Assembly (NCBI GenBank): GCA_023387335.1
Contig: JAEWIF010000012.1
Location: 1-37,575 of the forward strand
DNA: 37,575 nucleotides
Source: Pseudomonadota bacterium
GTDB lineage: Bacteria; Pseudomonadota; Gammaproteobacteria; Burkholderiales; Burkholderiaceae_C
Reading direction: 5' to 3'
Position 1 is the first letter of the stretch. Each line of letters begins with the position of its first letter. The translations under genes and the position numbers were made by a program. A model generated the notes under the pieces. That model searched no databases. It worked only from the letters and a program-made list of their open reading frames with translations, and was not told the DNA's origin. Shown here one piece after another: positions 15,838 through 24,710 of the stretch.

Positions 15838-16596
15838 CTACCGCAGCGGATCCAGAAACGTCTGCATCGCCTCCACCATCGGCCCCATCATGTGCTCGGC
15901 CCCCAGCGCCAGCAGCGCGAGGCCGGCCAGCAGCGTGATCGGAAAGCCCACCGAGAAGATCGACAGCTGCGGCGCGACGCGCGAGGCGAAGCCCAGCACC
16001 AGGTTCACGAACACCATCAGCAGCGTGGCCGGCAGCGCCAGTGACAGCGCGAGCCGGAACACGTCGGCACCGAGTCGGTCCATGCGCAGCCGCGACAGGA
16101 TGCTGAACGGGTCGGCCGAGATCGGCAGGCTCTGGAAGGTGGCGACCAGCGCGTCGATCAGCAGCAGGTGCCCGTTGAGTGCGATGAACAGCAGCATCGC
16201 CACCGTGTTCAGCCAGGTGCCCACGGCCGTTCCGGCGCCGCCCTGAGGGTTGAAGAAGCCGCCGAACGACAGGCCCATCTGCAGGCCGATCAGCTCGCCC
16301 GCGATCTCAAACACCGCGAACAGCAGCCGTGCGGCGAAACCCAGCGCCAGGCCGATCGCCACCTGTTGCGCGATCAGGCCCAGCCCCGCGGCCGACGCGA
16401 GCGACAGCCCCGGCGGCACGCCGGCGAACGGCGCGACCGGCAGCGCGATCACGGCGGCGGCCGCGACGCGCGCGCGCACCGGGAAGTTGCGCATCGACAG
16501 CAGCGGCGCCGACGTGAAAAGCGCCAGCACGCGGATGAAGGGCAGCAGCAGCCCAGCCAGCCAGGTGTCCAGCTGGAGCTGGCTGAACGTGATCAC
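15838..16596 (-). CDS. fliR: Flagellar export gate protein FliR
   Basis: 252-residue polytopic membrane protein (six hydrophobic segments) of the flagellar type III export gate, where it assembles with FliP and FliQ. Family landmarks include FIRVLALFTSAPLLSMRNFPVRARV near the N-terminus, and GLQMGLSFGGFFNPQ with GTWLNTVAMLLF in the middle. It starts with GTG 13 bases after the fliQ stop. It is the last gene of the fliLMNOPQR run, and a palindromic repeat sits immediately after its stop. Confidence 0.97.
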   Translation of the reverse strand: MITFSQLQLDTWLAGLLLPFIRVLALFTSAPLLSMRNFPVRARVAAAAVIALPVAPFAGVPPGLSLASAAGLGLIAQQVAIGLALGFAARLLFAVFEIAGELIGLQMGLSFGGFFNPQGGAGTAVGTWLNTVAMLLFIALNGHLLLIDALVATFQSLPISADPFSILSRLRMDRLGADVFRLALSLALPATLLMVFVNLVLGFASRVAPQLSIFSVGFPITLLAGLALLALGAEHMMGPMVEAMQTFLDPLR

Positions 16597-16609
16597 GGTG
16601 CGATCGCGC

Positions 16610-16879
16610 TCAGCCGACCGAAGCCGGGATCGAGCTGATCACCTGCCGGATCCAGTCGACCAGCACCGAGATCATCCAGGGACCGGCGATGCCCAGCGTG
16701 GCCAGCACGGCCAGCATCTTGGGCAGGAAGGACAGCGTGGCCTCGTTGATCTGCGTGACGGCCTGCAGCAGGCTCACCGCCAGGCCCACGGCCAGCGCCA
16801 CCACGAGCACCGGCGCCGAGACGGTCACCAGCATTTCCATCGCCACGCGGGCGAAGGTGAGGACGGCCTCGGGCGTCAT
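16610..16879 (-). CDS. fliQ: Flagellar export gate protein FliQ
   Basis: 89 residues with two transmembrane helices and the conserved loop LLQAVTQINEATLSFLPKM. It is a subunit of the FliPQR gate through which rod, hook and filament proteins pass. The ATG overlaps the fliP stop (ATGA). Length is as expected for the family. Confidence 0.98.
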   Translation of the reverse strand: MTPEAVLTFARVAMEMLVTVSAPVLVVALAVGLAVSLLQAVTQINEATLSFLPKMLAVLATLGIAGPWMISVLVDWIRQVISSIPASVG

Positions 16880-17631
16880 GAGCCGGTCCCGAAGCTGGCC
16901 ACGAGGGAGCCGATCAGGAGGTTCCAGCCATCGGCCAGCACGAACAGCATCAGCTTGAACGGCAGGGCCACCAGCACCGGCGACAGCATCATCATGCCCA
17001 TCGACATCAGCACGCTGGCGACCACCAGGTCGATCACGATGAACGGGATGAAGACCATGAAGCCGATCTGGAAGGCGGTCTTCAGCTCGCTGGTGACGAA
17101 GGCCGGCACCAGGATGCGCATCGGCGTCTTCGCGGGCTCGCTCACCGGCTCGCGGGCGATGCGCGAGAAGAGGGCCAGGTCGGCCTGGCGGGTCTGCTTG
17201 AGCATGAACTCGCGCAGCGGATCGGAGCCGCGCGCGACGGCGTCCTCGAAGTTCATGCGCTGCTCGCTATAGGGCTTGTACGCGTCGTCGTACACCTTCT
17301 GCAGCGTGGGCCCCATGATGAAGAAGGTGAGGAACAGCGACAGGCCCACCAGCACCTGGTTGGGCGGCGTGGTCTGCAGGCCCAGCGCCTGGCGCAGCAG
17401 GCTCAGCACGATGATCAGGCGCGTGAAGCTGGTCATCAGCAGCAGCACCGCGGGCAGGAACGACAGCGCGCCGAAGATCAGCAGGGTCTGCACCGGCACC
17501 GAGTAGGTGGTGGTGTTGCCGCTGGTGGTGGCGCTGAAGCCGAACGGCGTGGCCTGCGCCAGCGCGCCGCCGGCGGCCAGCAGCAGGGGCAAGGCCGGCG
17601 CCGCGCGCCGGATGAAAGATCGGGCCGGCAT
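16876..17631 (-). CDS. fliP: Flagellar export gate protein FliP
   Basis: 251 residues with a cleavable signal peptide (FIRRAAPALPLLLAAGGALAQA), which is characteristic of FliP. The body has four membrane segments and family motifs LLMTSFTRLIIVLSLLRQAL, PPNQVLVGLSLFLTFFIMGP and IPFIVIDLVVASVLMSMGMM. It forms the core of the export gate with FliQ and FliR. The start follows the fliO stop by 2 bases. Confidence 0.98.
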   Translation of the reverse strand: MPARSFIRRAAPALPLLLAAGGALAQATPFGFSATTSGNTTTYSVPVQTLLIFGALSFLPAVLLLMTSFTRLIIVLSLLRQALGLQTTPPNQVLVGLSLFLTFFIMGPTLQKVYDDAYKPYSEQRMNFEDAVARGSDPLREFMLKQTRQADLALFSRIAREPVSEPAKTPMRILVPAFVTSELKTAFQIGFMVFIPFIVIDLVVASVLMSMGMMMLSPVLVALPFKLMLFVLADGWNLLIGSLVASFGTGS

Positions 17632-17633
17632 GG

Positions 17634-17894
17634 TCAGCGTCCGGACGGCGGGACGTCGGCTTCGCCCAGCAGCGTGATCTGCTGCGCGGTCGCGCCCAGC
17701 ACCAGGCAGCGCTCCTGCACGCGCACCAGCAACACGCGCTCGCGCGGGCCGACCGGCAGCTGCGCCAGCACTTCCAGCTGGCGCGGCGCGCCGGCCGGTT
17801 GCAGCGTCTGCACGCGCTTGACGACCCACAGCGCCGCGGGGATCAACGCCACCACGAGCAGCAGCATCAGGAAGGACCAGGCCAGGGACTGCAT
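17634..17894 (-). CDS. fliO: Flagellar biosynthesis protein FliO
   Basis: 86 residues: one N-terminal membrane helix (about 5-25) followed by a small cytoplasmic domain with the FliO-type pattern LEVLAQLPVGPRERVLLVRV. It assists assembly of the FliP ring. It is short for FliO, but this is common in beta-proteobacteria. It lies between fliN and fliP. Confidence 0.9.
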   Translation of the reverse strand: MQSLAWSFLMLLLVVALIPAALWVVKRVQTLQPAGAPRQLEVLAQLPVGPRERVLLVRVQERCLVLGATAQQITLLGEADVPPSGR

Positions 17895-17909
17895 CGAGGA
17901 AGTCCTTGT

Positions 17910-18314
17910 TCAGCGGCCCAGCCGGCGCATGCGCTCGGACGGCGTGACGATGTCGGTGAGACGGATGCCGAACTTGTCGTTGACGACCACCACCTCGCCC
18001 TGGGCGATGAGGAAGCCGTTGACCAGCACGTCCATCGGCTCGCCGGCGAGCGCGTCGAGTTCCACGACGGAACCCTGCGCCAGCTGCAGGATGTGCTTGA
18101 TCGGGATGCGGGTGCGGCCCAGTTCGACGGTGAGCTGCACCGGGATGTCGAGCACCAGGTCGATGTCGTCGCGCGGCACCGGGCCGGCGCCCGCGCCCAG
18201 CTGCTGGAACAGGCCGGCGGCGGCGGGCCGGGGCTGCGCGGCTTCGGCTTCGGCCAGGGCCGCGCCCCAGTCGTCCGCCATCGCGTCCTGGTTGTCGGAG
18301 GAAGGGGTGTTCAT
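17910..18314 (-). CDS. fliN: Flagellar switch protein FliN
   Basis: 134 residues. A variable acidic/Ala-rich N-terminus is followed by the SpoA-type domain: LVLDIPVQLTVELGRTRIPIKHILQL and GEVVVVNDKFGIRLTDIV. It forms the lower C ring with FliM and docks the FliH-FliI complex. The ATG overlaps the fliM stop (ATGA). The Ala-rich N-terminal stretch is longer than the minimal domain but within normal range. Confidence 0.97.
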   Translation of the reverse strand: MNTPSSDNQDAMADDWGAALAEAEAAQPRPAAAGLFQQLGAGAGPVPRDDIDLVLDIPVQLTVELGRTRIPIKHILQLAQGSVVELDALAGEPMDVLVNGFLIAQGEVVVVNDKFGIRLTDIVTPSERMRRLGR

Positions 18315-19342
18315 GTCGGAAGGGTGGCCTTGCTGGCCGGGTTGGTCGCGAGTGCGCCGGCGCCCAGCGCGTCGGTCGGCTGGGTGAGGAATTCGCGGAT
18401 GCACACGCCGTAGCGCGCGCCGAGCACGCCGTAGTCGCACTCGAACACCGGCACGCCGTCGACCTTGGCCGTCAGCGTGGGCTGGCGGTCCAGCTCGATG
18501 AAGTCGCCGGCCTTCAGCGCCACCAGCTCGCGCACGGTGGCCTGGCTGTGGGCCAGCTCGGCCACCAGCTCCACCGTCGCGGCCTTGATCTGCTGCTTGA
18601 GCAGGTTCAGCCAGCGACGGTCGGCCGCGCCCTGGTCGCCCTGCAGCGGCGAATAGAGGATCTCGCGGATCGGCTCGAAGGTCGAATAGGGGATGCAGAT
18701 GTGCATGGACCCGCCGGCCTCGCCGATCTCGATCTCGAAGGTGGTGGTCACCACGATCTCGGACGGCGTGGCGATGTTGGCGAACTGCGTGTTCATCTCC
18801 GAGCGCGCGTACTCCAGCACGATCGGATAGATAGGCGCCCAGGACTTGGCGTACTCCTCGGCGATCACCTCGACCAGCCGCAGGATGATGCGCTGCTCGG
18901 TGGCGGAGAACTCGCGGCCCTCCACGCGCGCCTGGTTCAGGCCGTTGCCGCCGAACAGGTTGTCGATCACGCTGAACACCAGCGTGGGATCGCAGATCAC
19001 CAGGCCCATGCCGCGCAGCGGGCGCACGTGGACCATGTTGATGTTGGTGGGCACCGCCACGTTGCGCAGGAAAACGCCGTACTTCTGCACCTTCACCGGA
19101 CCGACCGAGATGTCGGGGTTGCGGCGCATGAAGTTGAAGATGCCCACGCGCAGGTTGCGCGCGAATCGCTCGTTGACGATCTCCAGCGTGGGCATGCGCC
19201 CGCGCACGATGCGCTCCTGGCTCGACAGGTCGTAGCTGCGCACGCCGCCGTCGTCGGACTCGGGCGCGGACGACTCCTGCTTCTCGCCGGTGACGCCGGC
19301 GAGAAGGGCGTCGACTTCTTCCTGGGACAGCGGCTGCGCCAT
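18311..19342 (-). CDS. fliM: Flagellar motor switch protein FliM
   Basis: 343 residues. The N-terminal LSQEEVDALL is the phospho-CheY binding helix. The middle CheC-like domain (about 50-235, with LFGGNGLNQARVEGREFSATE) contacts FliG, and the C-terminal SpoA domain pairs with FliN. It switches rotation direction on CheY~P binding. It is preceded by fliL with a 7-base gap. Confidence 0.98.
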   Translation of the reverse strand: MAQPLSQEEVDALLAGVTGEKQESSAPESDDGGVRSYDLSSQERIVRGRMPTLEIVNERFARNLRVGIFNFMRRNPDISVGPVKVQKYGVFLRNVAVPTNINMVHVRPLRGMGLVICDPTLVFSVIDNLFGGNGLNQARVEGREFSATEQRIILRLVEVIAEEYAKSWAPIYPIVLEYARSEMNTQFANIATPSEIVVTTTFEIEIGEAGGSMHICIPYSTFEPIREILYSPLQGDQGAADRRWLNLLKQQIKAATVELVAELAHSQATVRELVALKAGDFIELDRQPTLTAKVDGVPVFECDYGVLGARYGVCIREFLTQPTDALGAGALATNPASKATLPT

Positions 19343-19349
19343 GCCGGCC

Positions 19350-19886
19350 TCACTGCACGATGAACTGCGAGAACAGCACGGTGCGGATCGGATGGCCGTC
19401 CGGCACCACGGCCTGCGAAGCGGCCGCGGCCGGCGGCGTGGCCACGCCCAGCGCTTTGCCGGTGGCGGCGCGCACTTCGTTCGCCAGCTGCTGCTTGCCT
19501 TCGGCGGAGAGCAGCGACTCGATGTTCTTGGCCGAGATCAGCAGCAGGATGTTGTTGCGCACGGCCGGCAGGTGGTCCTTGATCGAGACTTCGACCGAGG
19601 CGTCCTCGACTTCGAAGGTGATGCCGATCTGGGCGAAGCGCTCGCCGCGCTCGTCGCGCAGGTTGACGGTGAACGGGTCGAGGTTGACGAACACCGGCTT
19701 GCGCTGCGACTTCTTCGGCGCGCCGGCTTCGGTGCCGGCCTTGCCGCCGGCGAGGAACCACCACGCACCCGCGCCGCCGCCGCCCAGCAGCAGCAATGCG
19801 ACCAGGACGATCAGCAGCGTCCTGGACTTCTTGGGGGCGTTGGGAGGGGCACTGGACACTTGGAACTCCGGGTCTTGAAGTTCCAT
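19350..19886 (-). CDS. fliL: Flagellar basal body-associated protein FliL
   Basis: 178 residues from the ATG (an in-frame GTG 12 bases upstream would add four residues). Short cytoplasmic N-terminus, one membrane helix (about 23-45), Gly/Ala/Lys linker, then a periplasmic domain with the FliL pattern FVNLDPFTVNLRDERGERFAQ and the C-terminal VLFSQFIVQ. FliL surrounds the stator units and supports torque. It begins the fliLMNOPQR run and is separated from fliK by a palindromic repeat. Confidence 0.95.
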   Translation of the reverse strand: MELQDPEFQVSSAPPNAPKKSRTLLIVLVALLLLGGGGAGAWWFLAGGKAGTEAGAPKKSQRKPVFVNLDPFTVNLRDERGERFAQIGITFEVEDASVEVSIKDHLPAVRNNILLLISAKNIESLLSAEGKQQLANEVRAATGKALGVATPPAAAASQAVVPDGHPIRTVLFSQFIVQ

Positions 19887-19935
19887 TGTCTGGAGCACTT
19901 GAGGGCGTCGAAGCCGCGATAAGGCCGGGGAAATG

Positions 19936-20045
19936 CCGTCATTCCCGCGACCACTCTCCCGTCATCCCCGCGAAGGCGGGGATCCGGTGCGTCCGCCTTC
20001 GCGGACTGCCGGAAGCTCTGGATTCCCGCCTTCGCGGGAATGACG
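19936..20045. repeat. Dispersed palindromic repeat, full copy B
   Basis: Same family as the repeat after cheB. Left arm 19960-19985, right arm 20019-20045, inner hairpin GTCCGC-CTTC-GCGGAC between them, plus a broken extra arm (CCGTCATTCCCGCGA, 19936-19950) on the left. It lies between fliK and fliL inside the otherwise continuous minus-strand fli run and ends 4 bases from the fliK stop, so it may uncouple or stabilise the two halves of the transcript. Confidence 0.9.
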
Positions 20046-20049
20046 GCTT

Positions 20050-21105
20050 TTAGGCGTAGAGATCGAGCAGCGACCGCACGGCCGCGCGCCGGGGCGCAGC
20101 CGCAGCGACGCTGCTATCGCTGGATGAGACCGAGGACCCTTGGCCACGGTTCTCCTGTCGCGGCGGCGCATCGCCGAAGCCACGTCCGTCACGCCCCGCG
20201 TCGACCCCGGCCTGGCCGAGCTGCAGCCCCTGGCTGGCCAGCATCTCGCGCAACTCCGGCAGCGCCTGCGCCAGCCCGTCGCGCGTGAAGCCGTTGGCGG
20301 CGACCAGGCTGATGTCGGCGCTGCCGGCGTTGACGCGCAGCTGCACCTGGATCGGTCCGAGCTCCGCGGGATGCAGGCTCAGCTCGGCTTCCTGCAAGCC
20401 GCCTTCGACCATCACGCGGACCTCGGCGGCCAGGTCGGCCACGAAGGCCGGTTCGCCGGGGCGCGAGGGCAGGGCGGCGAGGTGAACGGGCGTGGCGTGA
20501 TTGGTTGGCGACAGCGTCGGCGAGATCGCTGCGGCGGTCGGCGCGAGCGCGGAGGCGACGTCGGTCAGCGAAGCGGGCGCCTCGGCGCGTGCGGCTTCCG
20601 TCGTCGGCGTGAAGGCCAGAGGCAGCTGCGCGTCGGCGGCCTGTGCTTGCGGCGCCTTGCCGCGCGGCGCGAGGTCCGGCGCGCCCGCGGTTTGCAACGC
20701 GGGCGTCGTTGCCGCACCGACGTTCGGTGCGGTGGTGCGACTCGACAAGCCATCGATCGGAGAAGTGTCCTTGGCGGACGAAGCCGCATCGGGCGGCGTC
20801 GCGCTCGTGCCGGTCGCGGGCACCGTGGGCGCGGCCACTTGCAGCCCCAGCCAGGGCCACCCACTCGCCAGCGCCGCGACGCCGCCTTCTCCCGCGGCCT
20901 CGGAAGCCTCGGCTTCTTCACCGGCGGCGGCGTCGCTCTCTATCTCCGCCGCGGGCATGGGCGTTGGGCCCGCCACCGGCGTCATGGCCAACGCTTCCAG
21001 CATCGCCGCGAACTCACCGACCGCCGAAGCATCCGCCGGTGCGGCGTTGCCGGCGGCAGGAGCAGCCGGCGCGGCCGGCGCGGCGACGGAAGACGTGGCG
21101 TTCAT
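20050..21105 (-). CDS. fliK: Flagellar hook-length control protein FliK
   Basis: 351 residues. The first ~225 residues are Ala/Pro/Thr-rich and low-complexity, as expected for the molecular ruler part. The C-terminal Flg_hook domain (about 240-315) has the recognisable pattern LSLHPAELGPIQVQLRV, then LAQALPELREMLASQGLQLG. FliK is secreted during hook growth and switches export specificity through FlhB. The start overlaps the fliJ stop by ATGA. On the low side of FliK lengths, but both parts are present. Confidence 0.93.
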   Translation of the reverse strand: MNATSSVAAPAAPAAPAAGNAAPADASAVGEFAAMLEALAMTPVAGPTPMPAAEIESDAAAGEEAEASEAAGEGGVAALASGWPWLGLQVAAPTVPATGTSATPPDAASSAKDTSPIDGLSSRTTAPNVGAATTPALQTAGAPDLAPRGKAPQAQAADAQLPLAFTPTTEAARAEAPASLTDVASALAPTAAAISPTLSPTNHATPVHLAALPSRPGEPAFVADLAAEVRVMVEGGLQEAELSLHPAELGPIQVQLRVNAGSADISLVAANGFTRDGLAQALPELREMLASQGLQLGQAGVDAGRDGRGFGDAPPRQENRGQGSSVSSSDSSVAAAAPRRAAVRSLLDLYA

Positions 21106-21548
21106 CGGAGGCTCCGGGCCGCGGCGCGCGCTGCGCGTGCGGCGAATTCGTCGGCGTCGCGCTGGGCGCGGCGGGCCAGCCCGGCCTCGCGCATCGCCGC
21201 GCAGCGCCGGTCCAGGGTTTCGAAGGCCATCAGGCGGCGCTGGCCTTCGCCCAGGTGCTGGCGGCGCGCGTCGTCCATCTGCCGCCGGTGCTCGCATTCC
21301 TGCGCCTGCATGCAGATGGCGTCGTCCAGGCGCGCCAGGAAGCGCTGCCAGTCCACCAGCGCCTGCGGCGACACGGCCGCGCCGCTGGTGGCGGGCGAGC
21401 GCGCCAGGTAGTCGGCGCGGAAGCTCTGGAGCCGCGCCAGCGTGGCCTGCGATTGCTGCAGCGCCTGCGCGGTCTGGCGCGCCTCGAACGCGAGGCGGTC
21501 GCGCGCCGCCTGGGCGCGCTCGATCAGCTGGGGAAGGACGGCGTCCAT
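21102..21548 (-). CDS. fliJ: Flagellar export protein FliJ
   Basis: 148 residues, almost all charged or Ala/Gln-rich helix predicted as an antiparallel coiled coil. FliJ sits in the FliI hexamer like a rotor shaft and escorts chaperones. Recognition relies on length, coiled-coil composition and its place between fliI and fliK; sequence conservation in this family is weak. The ATG is 2 bases after the fliI stop. Confidence 0.9.
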   Translation of the reverse strand: MDAVLPQLIERAQAARDRLAFEARQTAQALQQSQATLARLQSFRADYLARSPATSGAAVSPQALVDWQRFLARLDDAICMQAQECEHRRQMDDARRQHLGEGQRRLMAFETLDRRCAAMREAGLARRAQRDADEFAARAARAAARSLR

Positions 21549-21550
21549 GG

Positions 21551-22984
21551 TCAGTGCGGTTGCGGTTGCGGTTGCAGCTGGGCCTGCGCCATCAGCTTGT
21601 CCAGCGCGGCGACGCTGGCGGACAGCGGCGCGCCCTCGCGCATGTCCTGTTGCAGGAAGGCGGCGATCTGCGGGTACAGGCGGATCGCCAGGTCGGCCTG
21701 CGGATCGCCGCCGGGCACGTAGGCGCCCACGGCCAGCAGGTCGCGGTTGCGCTGGTAGCGCGCGTAGAGCGCCTTGAGCGTGCGCGCCAGCTGCAGCTGC
21801 CGCGAGTCGGTGACGTTGTGCATCACGCGCGAGATCGACTGCTCGATGTCGATGGCCGGGTAGTGGCCCTGCTCGGCGATGGCGCGCGACAGCACGATGT
21901 GGCCGTCCAGGATGGCGCGCGCGTTGTCGGCGATCGGGTCCTGCTGGTCGTCGCCCTCGGTGAGCACCGTGTAGAACGCGGTGATCGAGCCGACGCCGTT
22001 CAGGCCGTTGCCGGTGCGCTCCACCAGCTGCGGCAGCCGCGCGAACACCGACGGCGGATAGCCCTTGGTCGCGGGCGGCTCGCCCAGCGCCAGCGCCATC
22101 TCGCGGTGCGCCATCGCATAGCGCGTGAGCGAATCCATCAGCAGCAGCACGTGCTTGCCCTGGTCGCGGAAGTGCTCGGCCAGGCCGGTGGCGTAGGCGG
22201 CACCCTGCATGCGCATCAGCGGCGGCAGGTCGGCGGGCGCGGCCACGACCACGGCGCGGCGGCGGCCTTCCTCGCCCAGGATGTCCTCGACGAATTCCTT
22301 CACTTCGCGGCCGCGCTCGCCCACCAGGCCGACCACGGTGACATCGGCCTTGGTGTAGCGGGCCATCATGCCCATGAGAACGCTCTTGCCGACGCCGGAG
22401 CCGGCGAACAGGCCCAGGCGCTGGCCGCGTCCGACGGTGAGCAATGCGTTGATGGCGCGCACGCCGACGTCGAGCGGCTCGCGCACCGGGTCGCGGTCCA
22501 TCGCGTTGATCGGCTCGCGCGCCAGCGGTTCGGCCGGCGCGCCCCACACCGGGCCGCCTTCGTCGAGCGGCTGGCCGGAGGGATCGAGCACGCGGCCCAG
22601 CAGCGCGTCGCCCATCGGCAGGCGGCGGCCGTGCGGATTGCGGCGCGACTGCGGCAGGGCCGCCTGCACGCCCAGCGGCAGTCCGTCGAAGGGATAGGAG
22701 ATCGGCGTCACCGTCGCATTGGGCGAGAGGCCCTGGATGTCGCCGGTCGGCATCAGGTACAGGCGTCCGCGCGAGAAGCCGACCACTTCGGCCTCGGTGC
22801 CGTGGTCGCCGTCGGACACGCGGCAGACGCTGCCCAGCGGCAGCTGCAGGCCGGTCGCTTCCATCACCAGGCCCGAGACCTGCACGAGGCGCCCGCTGAC
22901 GCCCAGCGGCACCGGCGCTTCCAGCAGGCCGCGGTGCGCATTCAGGTGGCCGGCGGCGCGGCGCGCGAATCCGGTGGCGGTCAC
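21551..22984 (-). CDS. fliI: Flagellum-specific ATPase FliI
   Basis: 477 residues. F1-beta-like ATPase of the export apparatus: Walker A FAGSGVGKS, Walker B VLLLMDSLTRYA, family motif GEPPATKGYPPSVFARLPQL, and arginine-finger region ISRVMHNV. It unfolds or releases export substrates with FliH and FliJ. It starts with GTG overlapping the fliH stop (GTGA). The C-terminus ends in a QPQPQPH tail made by a GCGGTT triplet of hexamers on the plus strand (21556-21573). Confidence 0.98.
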   Translation of the reverse strand: MTATGFARRAAGHLNAHRGLLEAPVPLGVSGRLVQVSGLVMEATGLQLPLGSVCRVSDGDHGTEAEVVGFSRGRLYLMPTGDIQGLSPNATVTPISYPFDGLPLGVQAALPQSRRNPHGRRLPMGDALLGRVLDPSGQPLDEGGPVWGAPAEPLAREPINAMDRDPVREPLDVGVRAINALLTVGRGQRLGLFAGSGVGKSVLMGMMARYTKADVTVVGLVGERGREVKEFVEDILGEEGRRRAVVVAAPADLPPLMRMQGAAYATGLAEHFRDQGKHVLLLMDSLTRYAMAHREMALALGEPPATKGYPPSVFARLPQLVERTGNGLNGVGSITAFYTVLTEGDDQQDPIADNARAILDGHIVLSRAIAEQGHYPAIDIEQSISRVMHNVTDSRQLQLARTLKALYARYQRNRDLLAVGAYVPGGDPQADLAIRLYPQIAAFLQQDMREGAPLSASVAALDKLMAQAQLQPQPQPH

Positions 22985-23697
22985 GGCAGCGGTTCCTCTT
23001 CGCGGCCGAGCGTGGCCATCACGGCGTGCCAGCGCGCCTCGAAGGTCGCGTCGGCCACGCCGCTGTCGGCCTCGATGCGGCAGCCGCCGCGCGCCAGCGA
23101 CGCGTCCTCGTGCAGCCGCCAGCCTTGCGCGGCGGGCTGCGCGTCCAGGTGCGTGCGCAGGGTTTCCAGGTCGGCGGGGTTCAGGCGAACCTCGAGACGC
23201 GACGCGTTCTCGCCCAGCGCGCGCAGCGCCTCGGTGGCGGCCGGCAGCAGCGCATGCGCGTCGGCCTGCACTTCGCGGCGCAGCACCTGGCGCGCGATGT
23301 CGATGGCCAGCGACACCAGGTCGCTGGCGACCTGCGACTCGAGCAGCTGCATCTCGGACTGGAAGGCCGAGGCCAGCTGCGACATGCGCGCGGCCACGTC
23401 GGCGGCCTTGCGCGACTGGAACTCCTCCAGCGCCTGCGAGCCTTCGCTGTAGCCCTGCTGCAGGCCGGCGCGCGAGCCCTGCTCGAAGCCGCGGCGGCGG
23501 CCCAGCACGTAGGCGGCGCGCGCGGTCTCGTTGTCCAGGTCGCGGGTGGTCAGGCGCGGGGCACCGGCGGCGGCGCGGCCGCCCAGGTCCTCCAGCGCGA
23601 AGGCGGCGACGCCGCGCAGCGCTTCGGCCGCGATGATGCGGCTCGCGGGCGGCGCGTTCTGAGCGTTCGGCGCGTCGTGGGCGGCGGCTTCAGACAA
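22981..23697 (-). CDS. fliH: Flagellar assembly protein FliH
   Basis: 238 residues. The middle has the FliH glycine-zipper-like segment (YVLGRRRGFEQGSRAGLQQG), followed by a coiled coil and the C-terminal domain with IDIARQVLRREVQ and LARGGCRIEADSGVADATFE. It anchors FliI to FliN and restrains the ATPase. The start appears to be TTG, 8 bases inside the fliG end; no ATG exists nearby in this frame. The N-terminal ~40 residues are the least certain part. Confidence 0.93.
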   Translation of the reverse strand: MSEAAAHDAPNAQNAPPASRIIAAEALRGVAAFALEDLGGRAAAGAPRLTTRDLDNETARAAYVLGRRRGFEQGSRAGLQQGYSEGSQALEEFQSRKAADVAARMSQLASAFQSEMQLLESQVASDLVSLAIDIARQVLRREVQADAHALLPAATEALRALGENASRLEVRLNPADLETLRTHLDAQPAAQGWRLHEDASLARGGCRIEADSGVADATFEARWHAVMATLGREEEPLP

Positions 23698-24703
23698 AGC
23701 TCTCGTCCCCCGCGCCGCCCAGCGCGATCTGGCCTTCGTCCGAGAGGCGGCGCACCAGCTTCAGGATTTCCTTCTGCTGCGCCTCCACTTCGGACACGCG
23801 AACCGGCCCGCGCGAATCGAGGTCGTCGCGCAGCGTCTCGGCCGCGCGCGAGCTCATGTTGGCCAGGATCTTGTCGCGCAGCTCGGGCTCGGCGCCCTTG
23901 AGCGCGATCACCAGCGAATCGCCGCTGACCTCGCGCAGCATCAGCTGCACGGCCTTGTTGTCCAGCTTGAGCAGGTCGCTGAACACGAACATCTGGTCCT
24001 CGATCTTCTGGGCCAGGTCGGCGTCAGCGCCGCGGATGGTGGTGAGCACGCTGCCTTCCACCGCGGAGCCCAGGTAGTTCAGGATCTCGGCCGCCGTCTT
24101 GGGGCCGCCCAGCGGCGTCTTGCGCACGCGGTCGCCGCCGGCCAGCACCTTGGACAGCACATCGTTCAGTTCCTTGAGCGCATTGGGCTGGATGCCGTCC
24201 AGCGTGGCGATGCGCAGCACCACGTCGCTGCGCACGCGGTCGTCCAGGCACTTGAGCACGCCCGAGGCGTGGTCGCGCTCCAGGTGCACCAGGATGGTCG
24301 CGATGATCTGCGGATGCTCGTTGCGGATCAGCTCGGCCACGGCCTGCGAGTCCATCCACTTCAGGCTCTCGATGCCGCTGACGTCGCGGCCCTGCACGAT
24401 GCGGTCGATCAGCAGGCCCGCCTTGTCCTCGCCGAGCGCCAGGCGCAGCACGTTGCTCACGTAGGCGCTGGTGTCGCTGACCAGCGAGCGCTGCGATTCC
24501 ACCGTGGTGTCGAAGCGCCGCAGCACCTCGTCGAACTGCACGTCCGACACCGTGGTCAGGCGCGCCATGCGCTCGCCCAGGCGCTGCACTTCCTTGGGCG
24601 TGAGGTGCTTGAACACCTCCGCCGCGCAGTCCTCGCCCAGCGCGAGCAGGAGGATGGCGCCGTTGTGCAGGCCTTCGTCTTCGTTCAACGCGGTACCGGC
24701 CAT
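23690..24703 (-). CDS. fliG: Flagellar motor switch protein FliG
   Basis: 337 residues with the N-terminal FliF-binding, middle (EHPQIIATILVHL motif) and C-terminal torque domains. The torque helix keeps the charged pattern known from FliG: RDKILANMSSRAAETLRDDL followed by DSRGPVRV. It couples MotA movement to rotor rotation. It starts 7 bases after the fliF stop and overlaps fliH. Confidence 0.98.
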   Translation of the reverse strand: MAGTALNEDEGLHNGAILLLALGEDCAAEVFKHLTPKEVQRLGERMARLTTVSDVQFDEVLRRFDTTVESQRSLVSDTSAYVSNVLRLALGEDKAGLLIDRIVQGRDVSGIESLKWMDSQAVAELIRNEHPQIIATILVHLERDHASGVLKCLDDRVRSDVVLRIATLDGIQPNALKELNDVLSKVLAGGDRVRKTPLGGPKTAAEILNYLGSAVEGSVLTTIRGADADLAQKIEDQMFVFSDLLKLDNKAVQLMLREVSGDSLVIALKGAEPELRDKILANMSSRAAETLRDDLDSRGPVRVSEVEAQQKEILKLVRRLSDEGQIALGGAGDESFV

Positions 24704-24710
24704 GGCGGGA

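Noticed and set aside
19909..19925. CCGCGATAAGG as a FliA -10 on the plus strand
   Set aside because: The core is CGCGATAA rather than CCGATAA, no TAAA lies 15 bases upstream, and it points into the antisense of fliK.
20501..23452. Very long plus-strand open frame (983 codons) opposite fliK-fliI-fliH, and similar long antisense frames opposite cheA, fliF, flagellins and the permease
   Set aside because: They mirror well-supported genes in GC-rich DNA where stop codons are rare; their products are Arg/Ala/His-rich and show no domain motifs.
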